Source: Euglena gracilis (taxonomy: Eukaryota > Euglenida > Euglenophyceae > Euglenales). From it: a stretch of 64,000 nt of DNA. Positions 10,560-21,749 of the stretch are shown piece after piece. The notes below the pieces were generated by a model. It saw only the letters and a program-made list of their open reading frames with translations. It searched no databases and had not been told where the DNA came from. The first letter of the stretch is position 1; each line of letters opens with the position of its first letter. The stretch spans positions 27,100,667 through 27,164,666 of the forward strand of contig CP154956.1 in NCBI GenBank assembly GCA_039621445.1, read 5' to 3'. The position numbers were made by a program, and so were the translations under genes.

Positions 10560-11295
10560 GTTGCCAGTTGATCTCAAAGACACTGCCTGTTTACATTAGT
10601 CAATTTCCAAAATTTGCAGAAAACCCACCAAATCGGCCACGCCAGTTGAATGAATTTCAAAACAGACATAACAGCCCAGATAAATTGGTTCTACAAAAAT
10701 CGACCGACACTCACAATTTCAGGGGCGCCGGGCCATGCGCCACGCACGCGCATGACCCGGTGGCCCTGCTGAAATCGCCACCGTTGGTCAGTTTTTGTGC
10801 AGAATTGGACCAATCATACATCTCTTTTTGGGATGTTGCTGGGCAGGGGCTTGAGATTTGGACTGGCCAGCCCCGCCCCCTCAGTCCCCAGCGGGATGTA
10901 CACCAAATCTGTGAGGGCTGGACCAAAATTGAATAATGACCCACAAAACACACTCTTGAACAAAGAGTATCGGACATCAGCAAGATAAACCCTGAAAGCC
11001 CTCAAGAACACCATTTTCTTGGCCTGCAGTTGAAGGCCACCAAAGGTCACAGAGGCCAGCCAAAAAAGTTTGATTTTCTCGCCCAGATCAAAAGCCCCCT
11101 TTGAGAGCCTTGAAATCCCGTCCAAATATAAAGCCGGGAGGGCTTTCCTTTTGGGGGGGGGGCAAAATTTGCTGGATTTGGATTGGCAAACAGGAAGCGT
11201 CCTCCCGGGGCTGCATCCAGCTCCTATTTTGGCACAGCCTGCCCACAGCAGAACCCCCCGGGATGCAGCTGGCCCAGCTAGAGGCTCTGAAAGCG
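10560..11295. other. Gene-free stretch
   Basis: Nothing beyond short accidental frames. One poly-G run lies at 11152-11162. Confidence 0.4.
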
Positions 11296-11299
11296 TCTG

Positions 11300-11605
11300 A
11301 AATTTTCACAACTTGTGAAAAAAAAATTGCTCAGATGTGTCAGAAATTTCCAAATGCATTTGCCCACAGCTGGTAAAACAATATGCATTGCACCCAAAAA
11401 ATTTTTTTGCATTTTACAGCAAATATGTTTGCATTTCCCGTCATATTGTGTGCATTTTGTCTCAAAAAATTTTGCACCTCACCAATCAGTTTGCATTTTA
11501 TCCAAAAAAATCTGCACACCAAACCAAAAGAAATTTACCCCTATCCAAAGGTTTTGCATTTGGATCACGTGTTTTGCACAAAAGAAGCATCAGAGCATGA
11601 TTGAC
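11300..11605 (+). repeat. Diverged relative of the 440-bp MITE-like element
   Basis: It starts near 'AAGCGTCTGAAATTTTCAC' and keeps the 'TTTGCCCACAGCTGGTAAAA' and 'TTTGCATTTTATCC' blocks in the order seen in the complete copy at 7099-7538. The right end is not recognisable. Non-coding. Confidence 0.45.
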
Positions 11606-11854
11606 CTTGGAGAAATGGAATGCCGTCTTTTTGCAACATCAAAGTGAAATTGATTGGGAAGAAATGTATTGACAGCCATTGGCCCAGCCGGAAAATCGCG
11701 GATGACCAAATTGCGGGTCGGCCTGACCATGTGTCTTGTGTGACCTGTCGGGCCGATTTGTGTGGGTCGGCAGAAATGTGCAGAATTCAGCATTACCCCC
11801 TTCCTTTTGCAGTGAATTTTCATTGAAGGTGGGTCGACCTATTTCTCCACACAA

Positions 11855-11955
11855 GATGCAGATACTGGACAAGGTGCAATGGATGCAGATAAAGGACAAG
11901 ATGCAATTGGATGCGTATGCTGGATTGTGCAGTGGATGCAGATACTGGATTGGCC
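11855..11955 (-). repeat. Minisatellite, TGCAGATACTGGACAAG units
   Basis: About five imperfect units of ATGCAGATACTGGACAAG form the complement of the larger array at 12660-12985. The two arrays form an inverted pair about 0.75 kb apart. Confidence 0.6.
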
Positions 11956-12029
11956 AAATAAATTTAATTTCACATGCCAATAGTCTAAATTAGATTTGGC
12001 TGACCAAAATGGTTTTAAAGTGGCCCAAA

Positions 12030-12200
12030 GCAGTCAAAAGTGGCCAGAAAAAAATTAGAAGCAATCAAACCATATCTAACAGTAGCCACAAGCCAAAAGC
12101 GGCCAAAAGTGGGTGAAAATGGCCAAAAGTGCCAAATGTGGCCCCAAGTGGCCAAAAGCTGCACAAGCGGGAAAATTACCAAAAGTGGACAAAAGGGGAT
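12030..12200. repeat. GGCCAAAAGTG low-complexity tract
   Basis: Degenerate 10-11-base GGCCAAAAGTG units, the same material as the second half of the tract at 5755-6345. Non-coding. Confidence 0.5.
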
Positions 12201-12269
12201 GAAGTGGATGCAGATGTGCAGTGATTGCTCTGGATGCAGGTATCTGAGTGGATGCGGGTACAGGAGGTA

Positions 12270-12345
12270 CACCACCAAAGGCTTCAAAGGCGATGCTGGG
12301 AGATGCTGAGCGATGCTTGGCGATGCTGGGCCCAAGGGCATGGTT
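12270..12345 (-). repeat. Minisatellite, GGCGATGCTG units (inverted relative)
   Basis: Six to seven GGCGATGCTG variants, the complement of the array at 6818-6962, followed by the shared 'GAGGTGCTTGG' segment. Confidence 0.55.
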
Positions 12346-12659
12346 GATCAGAGGTGCTTGGCCACGGAGGGGTCACAGGGGAGATGGGGGTTGGCATGAG
12401 CCTTGCCAAACAATGACCTTTAAAAGAAAAAAAACCGTCGCACATTGAAAATTCCGTCGCACACTGAAAATTTTGCAAAAAAAAACGGTCATACATAAAA
12501 TGCCATATTTTTTTGGAGTTTTTTTGGGGCAGGTGTGAAATTGAATGATTTTTTAAAGAAGGCTGGCCAGGTGCCAAAGAAACAGAAGAAATTTTCTGTG
12601 GACCAGTTGGCCCGACCCCCCCAAAAAGGTTGGGCCGACCCTTTTGGCTAGCCAGTATG

Positions 12660-12985
12660 TACATCTTCTCCAGTACCTGCCTCCATTGCATCTTGTTCAG
12701 TGTCTGCATCCTGTCCAGCATCTGCATCCTGTCCAGTGTCTGCATCTTGTCCAGTGTCTGCATCTTGTTCAGCATCTTCATCTTGTCCAGTTTCTGCAAC
12801 CACCACATCTTGTCCAAAAACGCGCATCCTGTCCAGTATCTGCATCATTGCACCTTGTCCAGTATCTGCGTCAATGGCATCTTGACTTGTACCTGCATCC
12901 ACCGCATCTTGTCCAGTACTGCATCTTGTCTAGATCTGCATCTTGTCCAGTGTCTGCATCTTGTCCGGTATGTATATCTTGCCCA
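12660..12985 (+). repeat. Minisatellite, CATCTTGTCCAGTGTCTG units
   Basis: About fifteen copies of an 18-base unit (GTCTGCATCTTGTCCAGT and variants), interrupted by short unrelated inserts such as 'CAACCACCACATC'. Eighteen is a multiple of three, so all six frames stay open and give hexapeptide repeats on both strands. I treat these as artefacts because no flanking frame continues into unique coding sequence. Confidence 0.75.
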
Positions 12986-12989
12986 GTTG

Positions 12990-13990
12990 TGGGCGGGGGG
13001 CCCCCCAGGTTATCCTGTACGCGCAAAGCACAGATTTTCCCCCCCAGAAAATGCCTGACAAATGGTCCGTTCACAGGGTGGGGGTGACCCCCCCTCCCGA
13101 GGTGCCTTGAAAAGAAGCCTGTTTTCAACGGGGATTGTTCCGGATTGGCAAGTCGGGCGAGCCTGTCTGCAGAAACCTTGGCTGTGAATGTTCATTATTA
13201 AAACAAGTCTGTGTTCCTCTGTTAGAATGGCTGAAAGCTGATCTGCTTGTGGGTCTGCAGGTATTGCAAAGCACAAACCTCTTCCACTCGACTTCAATTG
13301 TACAACAAGCGAAACCATTCTCTTCCATTCCAACAAGTGCCCTGCCTGTCTCAGGTATCCTGTTTTTTTTTTGCCATGCAACCCCATCGAAACTATGAGA
13401 GGATTTGGGCGTAAATGTAAAATTGGCTCAGAGAAGCTCTGTCCTAGCGGGTTTTTGGAAGAGCCTGATCCCGTGGTGAGTTCAAGGATTTCGCCCATCT
13501 TTTCCCCCGCAAATTGTGTCAGCCCCAGTTCGATGTTGAGAGGGTGTCTGGATGTATGGTCACAAAACGTAAAAACATTTCTGATCTGGGTGAAATGCAA
13601 AAAAGTTGGTTGTTAGGTGTAAGAAATTCCCTGGCCACGGCACAAGAAATTTATGTGGTGCAAATAATTATTCCTGCCACAGTGGTCACAGCACAAAAGA
13701 GTTGCTCAGTTGTGGCACTGGACAAAAATTCTGTACAAAATTGAATGTGATTGAGAATATAATTGTCCGACCCATATTCACTGGGACTTCAAACTTCCAT
13801 TTTGTGTTTTCCTTGCCCCTCCCCCTTTCTTGCTGTTGCTGCTGCTGCTTGTTGCTGCTTGATTTTGTTCCCAAGAGGTGCTCGGGGCGGTACGGGCCTA
13901 CTCCTCCACTGCGTGCTGGCAAAATCCGTGTGGTCCGGCACACACCGTCAAAATTGTTGTCGCAAACAAAAAATCTTCCAGGTGGGAGTT
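12990..13990. other. Gene-free stretch with some exon-like composition
   Basis: Positions 13130-13340 have mixed composition and one open frame on each strand, but I see no domain and no convincing splice pair. A CTG/TTG-rich triplet run (GCTGCTGCTGCTTGTTGC) lies near 13835-13862. No gene is called. Confidence 0.35.
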
Positions 13991-13993
13991 TGA

Positions 13994-14268
13994 CTTACCC
14001 GCCCCCCCCCCCTTGTCGTACGACCACCCCTCATTTACGACCACCCCCCGGTCACAGGTTGCAGGTCATGGGGGTGTTATGACCCCCCCCCCCCCCGGTC
14101 ACAGGTTGCAGGTTGCGAAAATTTTAACACCACCTTACCTACGACCGCCCCCGCATTTACGACCACCCCCGGTCACAGGTTTCAGGTTATGGGGGTGTTA
14201 CGACCCCCCCCCCCTGGTCACAGGTTGCAGGAACCCGGTCGTACGACAAGGGGGGGGGGGCGGGTAAG
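13994..14268 (+). mobile_element. TIR element with poly-C termini, copy 1
   Basis: The two ends are perfect 32-base inverted repeats: CTTACCCG, then eleven C, then TTGTCGTACGACC (13994-14025), mirrored at 14237-14268. Between them, 'GGTCACAGGTTGCAGGT' recurs four times as an internal direct repeat, each followed by a poly-C tract. There is no coding sequence. A second copy lies at 24553-24795 inside the GrpE gene. I see no obvious target-site duplication. Its homopolymer core sets it apart from the usual MITE families I know. Confidence 0.75.
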
Positions 14269-14269
14269 G

Positions 14270-17200
14270 CAAAGTGGGGGGTGAATGGTCTGCCCCCCCC
14301 CCTGGACAAGGAGGAGAGACTCCTTCCCTGTTCAGCCACGGCCAACAGGCTGTGTTTTAGTCGGGTGCCGACCCCACCCCGGGGGAGGGGGGTGCCTGCC
14401 TGGGCAGGCACTCCAAGGCACTGCCGATCCGAAAAAAGTGCCCTAGCACAGACCCCGGCGCTGAAGGCGCCGGGGAGCCAAAAATGGCCTATTTTCAAAG
14501 GAATGTGCCTGGGCACAGGCCGAAATCCGACCCCCATAGTGCCTGCCTGGGCAGGCACACCATAAGCACTCCGGACACCCCCCCCCCTGGGGTTGGTAAA
14601 AAAAAGCCTGACGCCAAAATGGACAAATTTTGGCCTTGAGCAAAACGCTGGGGGGGAATTGCGTTCTGAAATGAGCTGAACCATTGTGTGCACTTTTTGG
14701 GCAAAGATACATCAAAAAATCCTCAAAAAAATACTAAAAATCCCAAAAGTGCCAGAGAGGAAATTTCGACGTTTGTTTGAGGGGTTTTGAAAGTGCCCCC
14801 TCTGGCTTGGCAAGGGGGTTGGGGTGGTCTGAGGTCTGCTGTGGTCAAAGAGGGGGTGGGAGGTGGGCGGGGACACCCCTTTCTACTGAAAGCCCCTTCA
14901 AGGTTTTGCAGACCCCCCCCCGGGGCTGCTGCAGCCAGCCCCGGTTTTGGCCAGCCGCAACAGCACCCCCCCCTGGGGGTGCTGCTAGCCCTGCTAGCTC
15001 TTTTTTTGGAGGAACCATCCCAAAACTTTTCGGCCTGAAGTACCGTACTGCTGCTGTTTGCTGGGCTGCTGCTGCTGATGTTTCCTCGACCCCCCCCTGG
15101 GCTCTGTGCTCTTGGTGTGGTTCCCAGCTTTGCGTTGCTGTCTCCCGTTGCTGTTCTCAATGGGATGGGCATGTGGGTAGGAGGTGGTCCTCCACCAGCA
15201 TCCCATACCGTACATGCACATGTGCTGTTCCCCCCGTGGGTCTCCCCCGCCCTCCCCATGGGGTGCTCCCCTCTGTGGGCTGCACTTTTTGGGTACTCCC
15301 ACCAGAGTTGGCTGGGTGCTGATACGGGCAGTATGGGTAAAGACACCGCTGTCCAAACCAGCATGCCTTGCCATTGCCAGGGGGGGGGGGGTTGTCCCCC
15401 GCCGGAGGCGGGGTTTGCTTCTATTTTGGGCATGGAGCGCTGAAAAATATTTTTGGACTCCAAAATTGACCCCCAAAAGTGCGTCCCCCGAGCCCCCTCC
15501 CCCCTGGTTCCCCCCAGGGGATGGGTGGGTGGGTCTTAGGCGGCCAAACTCGCACTCAAGGTTTTGCTTTTTGCATTGCGCCTCAGCGCAATGTTGCAAA
15601 TTTTTTGAAACCCAGCGGTGAAACCCACCCTTTTGACCCTCTGGTTCCAGGGAGACCCTCCACAGAGGCGCGTGCATCATTTGCTGATGGTGGGACCCAG
15701 GGAACAGGCCAATTTTGGTTTTTTTCAGCCTGTGCACCATTTTGAAAAAGGTTTAACACTGGGACACGTGAATTTTCCCAAAAAAAGGGTTAAAACCCTC
15801 GTTGCGGGTCTCTCGTTTTTGAAGCTTTGACTGTGTTCCCCAGATGGTGCTACACAGGCTGGGTGAAATTTGGCCCTTTTTGTTGCTCTGCGATCTGTCC
15901 ATGAAGGGTTGCCTGCTGAGGTGTCCAGAGGGTGGACTCCACACACATGTTGTGAAAAATCTGGAAAAAACGGCGTGTCATAGAGTTGTGGTCCCTTGAT
16001 GCTTGAAGCGCGAGGAGCAGTACATCAGGAACCACCAAGGTGGAGGGGTTGGGGGGATTGAGGGCAAGCCCAGGGTCTTGTCCCAAAATCTGGTCAGCAA
16101 CACCAGGCCCCACACTATCGGGCATAGCGCGCAAGCGCAATGTATAACTGTTGCGCTTGCACGCAACGTATATCAGAAGCCCTTGAGCTTATGGGAGTCC
16201 CTCTGATGTGTTTACGGTGCGTCGGGGCCACTCTCTGCGCGCCAGTGTACGGGCTTGGTGAGGAAATACATTTTTTCTGAACAAGTGCAAATACTTTTGA
16301 GGCACATGGAAAGAGTTTTGCCAGGTGTGGGTAAACTCATTTGAAGGGCGGGGGCCAAAATTCTGACACGTTGGGCAATTTTTTTTGCCAGCTGTGGGCA
16401 AAAATCTTGGTCGCTTTTGCAATTATCCCCCGCCTTTTTCAAGACCCCCCGGGGGGAGAGGGGTCACTTTCCCCTTTCAAAAAACCAGTCAGTCTCCGGG
16501 GGGGGGGGACACAACAAAATTTTTTTCAATTCAACATGAAAAAATTTACCCAGCAGAGCAAATTTTTTCTAGATCCTCTCCAGAAGAAAAGTGTCCATCT
16601 GAGGGAACCCTCAGGAGGGAGCTCCTGAAGGATTTTATATGCAAATTGCGTGTTTTTGTTGCATTTTTGTTGCGTTTCTTTTTGCTCTTCTTGTTTGTGT
16701 TGTGTTTGTGCCGGTCCATGTTGATGACAAAAATTGACAAAAAATGACAAAAAATTGACAAAAATTTTGGTTTTCGGGAAGAATCAGGGCCAAAACACGG
16801 ATTTTTTGCATTTTGAAAATTTTTCCAATAAAATCAAAAAATCGTCGGGGAAAAAAACACAAAAAATGTAAGTTTTGCCAAAATCGAAAAACACACAAAA
16901 AACCACAAAAAACCCCGCTTCTTTATTTACGTTTTGCGGGTGTCTCACCCACTTCCTACCTCCCCCACAGCCCCCCCCCCCCCGGGGGGTTGGTCACCGT
17001 GGCCACGCTGCCGACAATTGCCCAAAATAGGAAGATTTTGGTCAAAACCAAACCAGGCTGCAAAAAATTTATCACCGCTCGACCTCTTTTTTTCCTTGGT
17101 GCTTTGCGCCGAAATTTTCTTGCATTTTTGGCAAATTTTTTGCCAAAAAAGTGCCCAAAATGGCACTTTTGGTCGTTTTGGGGGGTCAAAAATTTTCGGT

Positions 17201-18990
17201 CACCCAGACCGTGCCACTGTTTAGGTGGGGGGGTGTCCCCCCCCCCCCCCCCCCCTCCTGGCCCGCAGGGGGGTCCGGACCCCCCCCCCACCTGTCCTTA
17301 TATCAAACCCTGCTGAGGGGGTCTACAGCCCGGCTGGGAGCTGCTTGCTGGAAAAAAAATGCTGGCTGGCTGGACCCCCCCAAGGGGGTAGGTGGGGTCT
17401 GACTTTCACTTGGAACGTAAACTTTTTGAGACACCAGCCTGTTCCAAGGATCAAAATGCTTTTTTTGTCGAGTTTTTTGCGCGAAAAAATCCAACCCCGC
17501 AATATATGTGTGTGCTTTTTGAAACCGGTTCGGCAGTTGGCTGAACCCCTACCCCGTTGGTTCCCATTCGCCCCTGGACCAGCCTTTATCCAGCCTTGGA
17601 CCCCCCATTTTTTTATGGCATTTTTGCAGTTTTGCTTTTTTTTTTGGAACCCGATTCAACCCCCAGTCGGGGCGAGTTCCATTCAGCTTGGGGACCCCAG
17701 GGGGGGCAGGGTATTAAGTGATTTAAGTGAGTGTTGGTTTTGTACAGGGGGGGGGGTCCAACCCCAGGGGGGAGCCACCCCCTCCTCTGCGGGGGCAAAA
17801 AAAAATTTCCGTCGCTTCGCGCCGGGTGTGTATTTTAGGACCCTCTTGAGGCTTATCATGAAATTTTGGCAAAAAATGACCAAAAATGGCCATACCTCGG
17901 GACAGGCGGAAAGTTGTGTGGAAATCAAAATACTGTTAGATAGGGCATTTTAAGGGCTTCAATTTGTTCTCCTGATGTTCCTCTGATTCCTCACCATTTT
18001 TGAGAGATTTCAGAAAAATTGTTCTTTTAACCCAAAAAACGGCCGAAATTTTCGGCCACCAAAAACTGGAGGTAGGAGGGGTCCCCCCCCCCCCCAGTTT
18101 CGGAAGCCCCCCCCCCCCAAAGATTCGCATACAACCCTGGGGGACCACCATAGGACCAAAATTTTTCTTTCCCGGCGCTTTGCGCCAGCAGATTTAATGC
18201 TTTTATCATCTGCTTTCCTTAATTTGAAAAAGAAAACACCTGACAACGCAATTCTGGGCACTTTTTGAAGCCCCTCGTAAAATCTTTCCGGCGTTTCGCA
18301 TCGTTCTCTTTTACCCAGGGGGCAGGTCCCCAGACCACCCCCCTCCCCCCTCCTGAGGGGGAGGGGGTCCAGGACCATCCCCCTCCCCCTCGCATTTGAT
18401 ACCCTGGGGTGACCCAGCATCCTTGTTTTAGCCATCCGAAATTCTCCAGCCTGTGAGCTGGGCTTTTCCTTAAGGACCCGGGGGGGGGTCTACTGGCCAG
18501 CCATTTTGCTAGACACTGGGGAAAATGGATCAGCTGGGTCTAGTGTCCCCTGACTGTGCGCTGGAGTGGAAATGAGGTTTTTGATGGGGGGGGTTGGCTG
18601 CAACAAAAAAATACTGCCAGAAACTGCCAAAGATGTGCATTTTTTGGCCGATTTTGGGGGTTCGCACTGGTCACTGGAAAAAAATTTAATGGCTAACCCT
18701 GCTAGCAGACCCCCGGGGTCCACTAGGATTTCCACTGGCCAAACCACCAGCTGCAGCCCACCCCCCCCCCCCCCCCCCGGGGGGGTACTGCGCAAAAGCC
18801 TGCTCTGAGCTGCACCCCCTGGTGGTGCCTTGACGCGACCCCATGCCTGGACCACTCCCCAGGGGTGCGGCTTGAGAAATTTTTCAGTAGGCCTAAATAA
18901 TGAAGGCCCGCAGACATTTGGTTGACTTGTTGCTTGCTGTTGTTTTGGGGGGTGGGTGATTTAGTTATTTTGAGACTGGTATCTCTCATT
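14270..18990. other. Gene-free stretch rich in homopolymer runs
   Basis: No gene, RNA or retroelement domain is supported in these 4.7 kb. Visible structures are a repeated 20-base palindrome GTGCCTGCCTGGGCAGGCAC (about 14391 and 14540), C(n)G(n) palindromes (about 14958-14982, 16966-16985 and 18762-18786), long poly-C runs (17236-17255, 18080-18115) and short segments resembling an inverted 440-bp MITE near 16230-16420. Long frames on both strands are Pro/Gly-rich by-products of these runs. Confidence 0.5.
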
Positions 18991-18997
18991 CACACAG

Positions 18998-19113
18998 TGT
19001 TGCAAAGGTCTGCATCGATCCCATACAGCAGATCAACATTTGTTCAGCCGGCTGAGAGCCAGCAATACCCTTCCGTTTCTGTTGGCTTGCCAACTCCTGC
19101 AACGCGCACGCAA
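18998..19113 (+). CDS. Candidate exon, possibly 5' part of the GrpE gene
   Basis: A CACACAG acceptor precedes and a CAA|GTACGT donor follows a 116-base open segment. Its peptide is rich in Arg, Ser and Gln without acidic clusters ('LQRSASIPYSRSTF' near its start), as expected of a mitochondrial targeting sequence. It ends in phase 0, whereas the first recognised GrpE exon (23484) needs an incoming phase of 1, so at least one more exon would have to lie between. Membership in that gene is a guess; it could be an unrelated exon or chance. Confidence 0.25.
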
Positions 19114-21355
19114 GTACGTTGTGATTTTGCATTTTCATCGCTTATTCCAAATAAATGATGTAAATATCTTTGTGTCCCCCCAACCATGATCTCCCCCCCC
19201 CCTGTCAATTTGCTTGAGCCCCCAAGGAAGTGACCTGTGAGTGATTGTTTGTCGGCTGGCTTCCCCCCATCATGTAGCCCGTCCATGACCGCATCCCCAT
19301 TCTTTGGTGTTCCAAGGACAGGAGGGGGAGGAAGGTATTATTGTTCCAAAAAAGTTCAGATTTCAATAATAAACAACCTCAAAAAAATAACTCAAAAACT
19401 CAAAACAAAACACAAGAAAGGAGATTAAGACCATTGCTTAAGGTGTGTCTGACCCCTGGTCTGGAGTCCAAACCTGGTCAGCCACAACAGGTTTTTTTTA
19501 AAAAAAAGACTTATTGTTTTTGAAAGTAGAAAGTGACCCCTGGGGGGGTTGGTAAGCAGTGGTGTGGTAAGGACAGAGCAAAAACGGAAAAAAAATTGAC
19601 CTTGGTTTCATTTCTTTTGTTGCAATTTTGGTCAGTCAACTCATTCTTTGGAGCATAGTTTTGGTTTTGCGAACCCCCCCCCCTGCAGCCCCCCTTGGGC
19701 CCAGCCCAGTCGCAGCAGCACCCCCCCCCCCGGGGGGGGTGCTGCTAGCCCAGCCAGCCAGCCCATTTTGGGGGGTCCAGCCCAAAATTTTTTCGGCGCA
19801 AAGCGCCGAAATTTTTTGAAAAACTGTGTTCAAAAGTGGCCAAAAATGGGGTTTGGGGGGCGTTTGGGGCATTTTTGGGGGGTTTCAGATGCATCATTTT
19901 TTCAAAACTGTGTTCTGCAGGTGCTTTTTTGGCATTTTTCCGATTTCAGTCCAGCTCGCCTCGGTTCGGGTCCAGGTCCAGAGGGGGGGGCGGGCTAGCC
20001 AGCCCAAATCTAGCCAGCCCAAATTTTAGCCCTAGCCCAGCAGTCCTTAAAGAGATGTATGCTTTGGAAGCAAAGTTTTTGGCATTGCATCCCACCCGCT
20101 CCCCCCCTTGCCCCTTGCCCACTGACCACCCCTCTCCACCTGCCACCCCCAGTCGGGGGTTGCAGGTCATGTATCGTTTTTAAAAAAAATTTCCTTTGGC
20201 AATTTGAAGTTTTGGGATTTTCCGTTGTACATTTTTGGATTTGGACAAACGTTGTGATTTGAGTGAATACTTATGAAATTCCCTGAAAATGGGTTTAAAT
20301 TTTTTTTCTGTCCAGATATTTTCCTGCCTATTTTGAGCGGACGTCCGATGTTTTCCACATTTTTGTAAGGATTTGTCCAATAGTTTCCTCAGCAGATTTT
20401 TTTCCCGTTGGCAAATCCTTGCATCAGATCCCCCTTAAAAATTTCTTTCGGCGTTGGTGTAAGTTGACATTTGGCATTTTTTTTTTGCATTTCAATAATC
20501 TGAAATTTTTTGAAATTTCATCATTTTTGGGTGTGAAATTGGGGTTCTTGGTCATTTTTCAAGGAAAATTTTCACCGTCTTCGGCGCTTTGCGCCTTCGG
20601 GGGGGGTCTTATTTTGGGGGGGGGGTTAGTCCAGAAATGTACCCCCCTAAATAAGACTGGATGTACTCTCTGAGTCTTTTGCTGAAAATCCCAAGGGGAA
20701 GGGTTATTTTTGGAGGGTACACTATTTGGATTTTGCAAGAAAAATAAACCAGAAAAGCATCACTGGGAGGGTCCAAAAAGAGGTCCAAAAACGTCGATTT
20801 CTGGCAATGATTGTCTCAAAAAAATGCCAATTCCAACTCATGAAAAGTTGAGCAAAGGTAAAAAAAAATGTCAAAGAAGTCACCCATTGTGGGTTATTTT
20901 CACAGTTTAAGGGGGGTCTATTTCTCAAAAAGGTTTCCAAATGCACAGGAAATCAAACAAAACAAATAGACCAACATTCGTTGCATATTAATGCATATTT
21001 CACATTTTTGGGCCAAAAAATTCCGAGGTTTTTTTGTCAACCATCTGTTACCTTGGCCATTTGGGCCATTTTCCACTACAAAATCATCCTACACTTGCTA
21101 TTCATACAGAATTGGTTTGTCGTGTGTGGAGCATTTTTGAATTTCAAAAATTCTTCAGGACCACATTGCATGTTTCTATTGTTTTTGTCTCTGGTCTGCC
21201 ATTGCCATTCAAAGATTTTCCATCCACACATTTCCATCCACCACAGGCACCAATTTCATGGGTGGTTGCTGCTCTTGCCCAGGCCAGAAAAGGAACAGAT
21301 CCTGATTCCAGCCATCCGTTGCAGAACCAGGTGGGGGGGGTAACCCCCCCCCCCT
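19114..21355. other. Gene-free stretch with one strong C/G hairpin
   Basis: The clearest feature is a hairpin at about 19716-19748 (GCAGCACCCC... facing ...GGGGTGCTGC), the same design as those near 1741 and 14950. Segments such as 'TTCGGCGCTTTGCGCC' recur at 19793, 20580 and 18175 as small dispersed palindromes. No coding sequence is supported. Confidence 0.45.
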
Positions 21356-21357
21356 CA

Positions 21358-21748
21358 AATAAGTGCATGGGTGCGCGCATTTTAAGGACGTAGTTTCGGA
21401 CCCCAAGGGGTGCGCACTTATTAGGGCAGTGCGCACTTTTTAGGGCAAAGCCAAAACTACTGACGTTACCCTCACTCTTTTTCAATTTCCCCCCCAATTT
21501 TGTGATTTCAAGCTATGAGTCAAGTGATTATGTGTCAAATGTGTCAAATTTGGGCTTGGACGATAGAAATATTTGGTCTGAGAAGGACAATTCTGAGAAT
21601 TGTGTGTGCTTTCCGACCTGAGATGCGACGGTGATCCCTCCTTTGGGGGGGGTGCGCACTTTTTAGGGAGGTAGTTCCGGACCTTTGGGGGGTGCGCATT
21701 TATTAGGACACTGCGCACAATTAGGGCACTGCGCACTTATTACGGGGG
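21358..21748 (+). repeat. Interspersed repeat R4, copy 1
   Basis: About 390 bases, flanked by related direct repeats of about 50 bases, built from 'ACGTAGTTTCGGACCCC' and 'GGGGTGCGCACTTATTAGGG' at the left and 'GGTAGTTCCGGACC' and 'GGGTGCGCATTTATTAGG' at the right. A second copy lies at 27840-28190. The centre ('GTCAAGTGATTATGTGTC', 'TTTGGTCTGAGAAGGAC') is unique to this family. The direct terminal repeats would suit a tiny LTR-type element, but I see no primer site. Confidence 0.6.
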
Positions 21749-21749
21749 G

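Noticed and set aside
10322-10936. A complete 204-codon host gene
   Set aside because: Only about 60 codons look coding; the rest passes into unrelated sequence with no domain, so I kept a LINE-like fragment call at low confidence.
12284-12902. Long frames with hexapeptide repeats (DKMQTL, DTGQDA, SCPVSA)
   Set aside because: An 18-bp minisatellite keeps all six frames open; no non-repetitive coding sequence flanks it.
12660-12985. CRISPR-like array
   Set aside because: The repeats are contiguous units with no unique spacers, and the window is eukaryotic.
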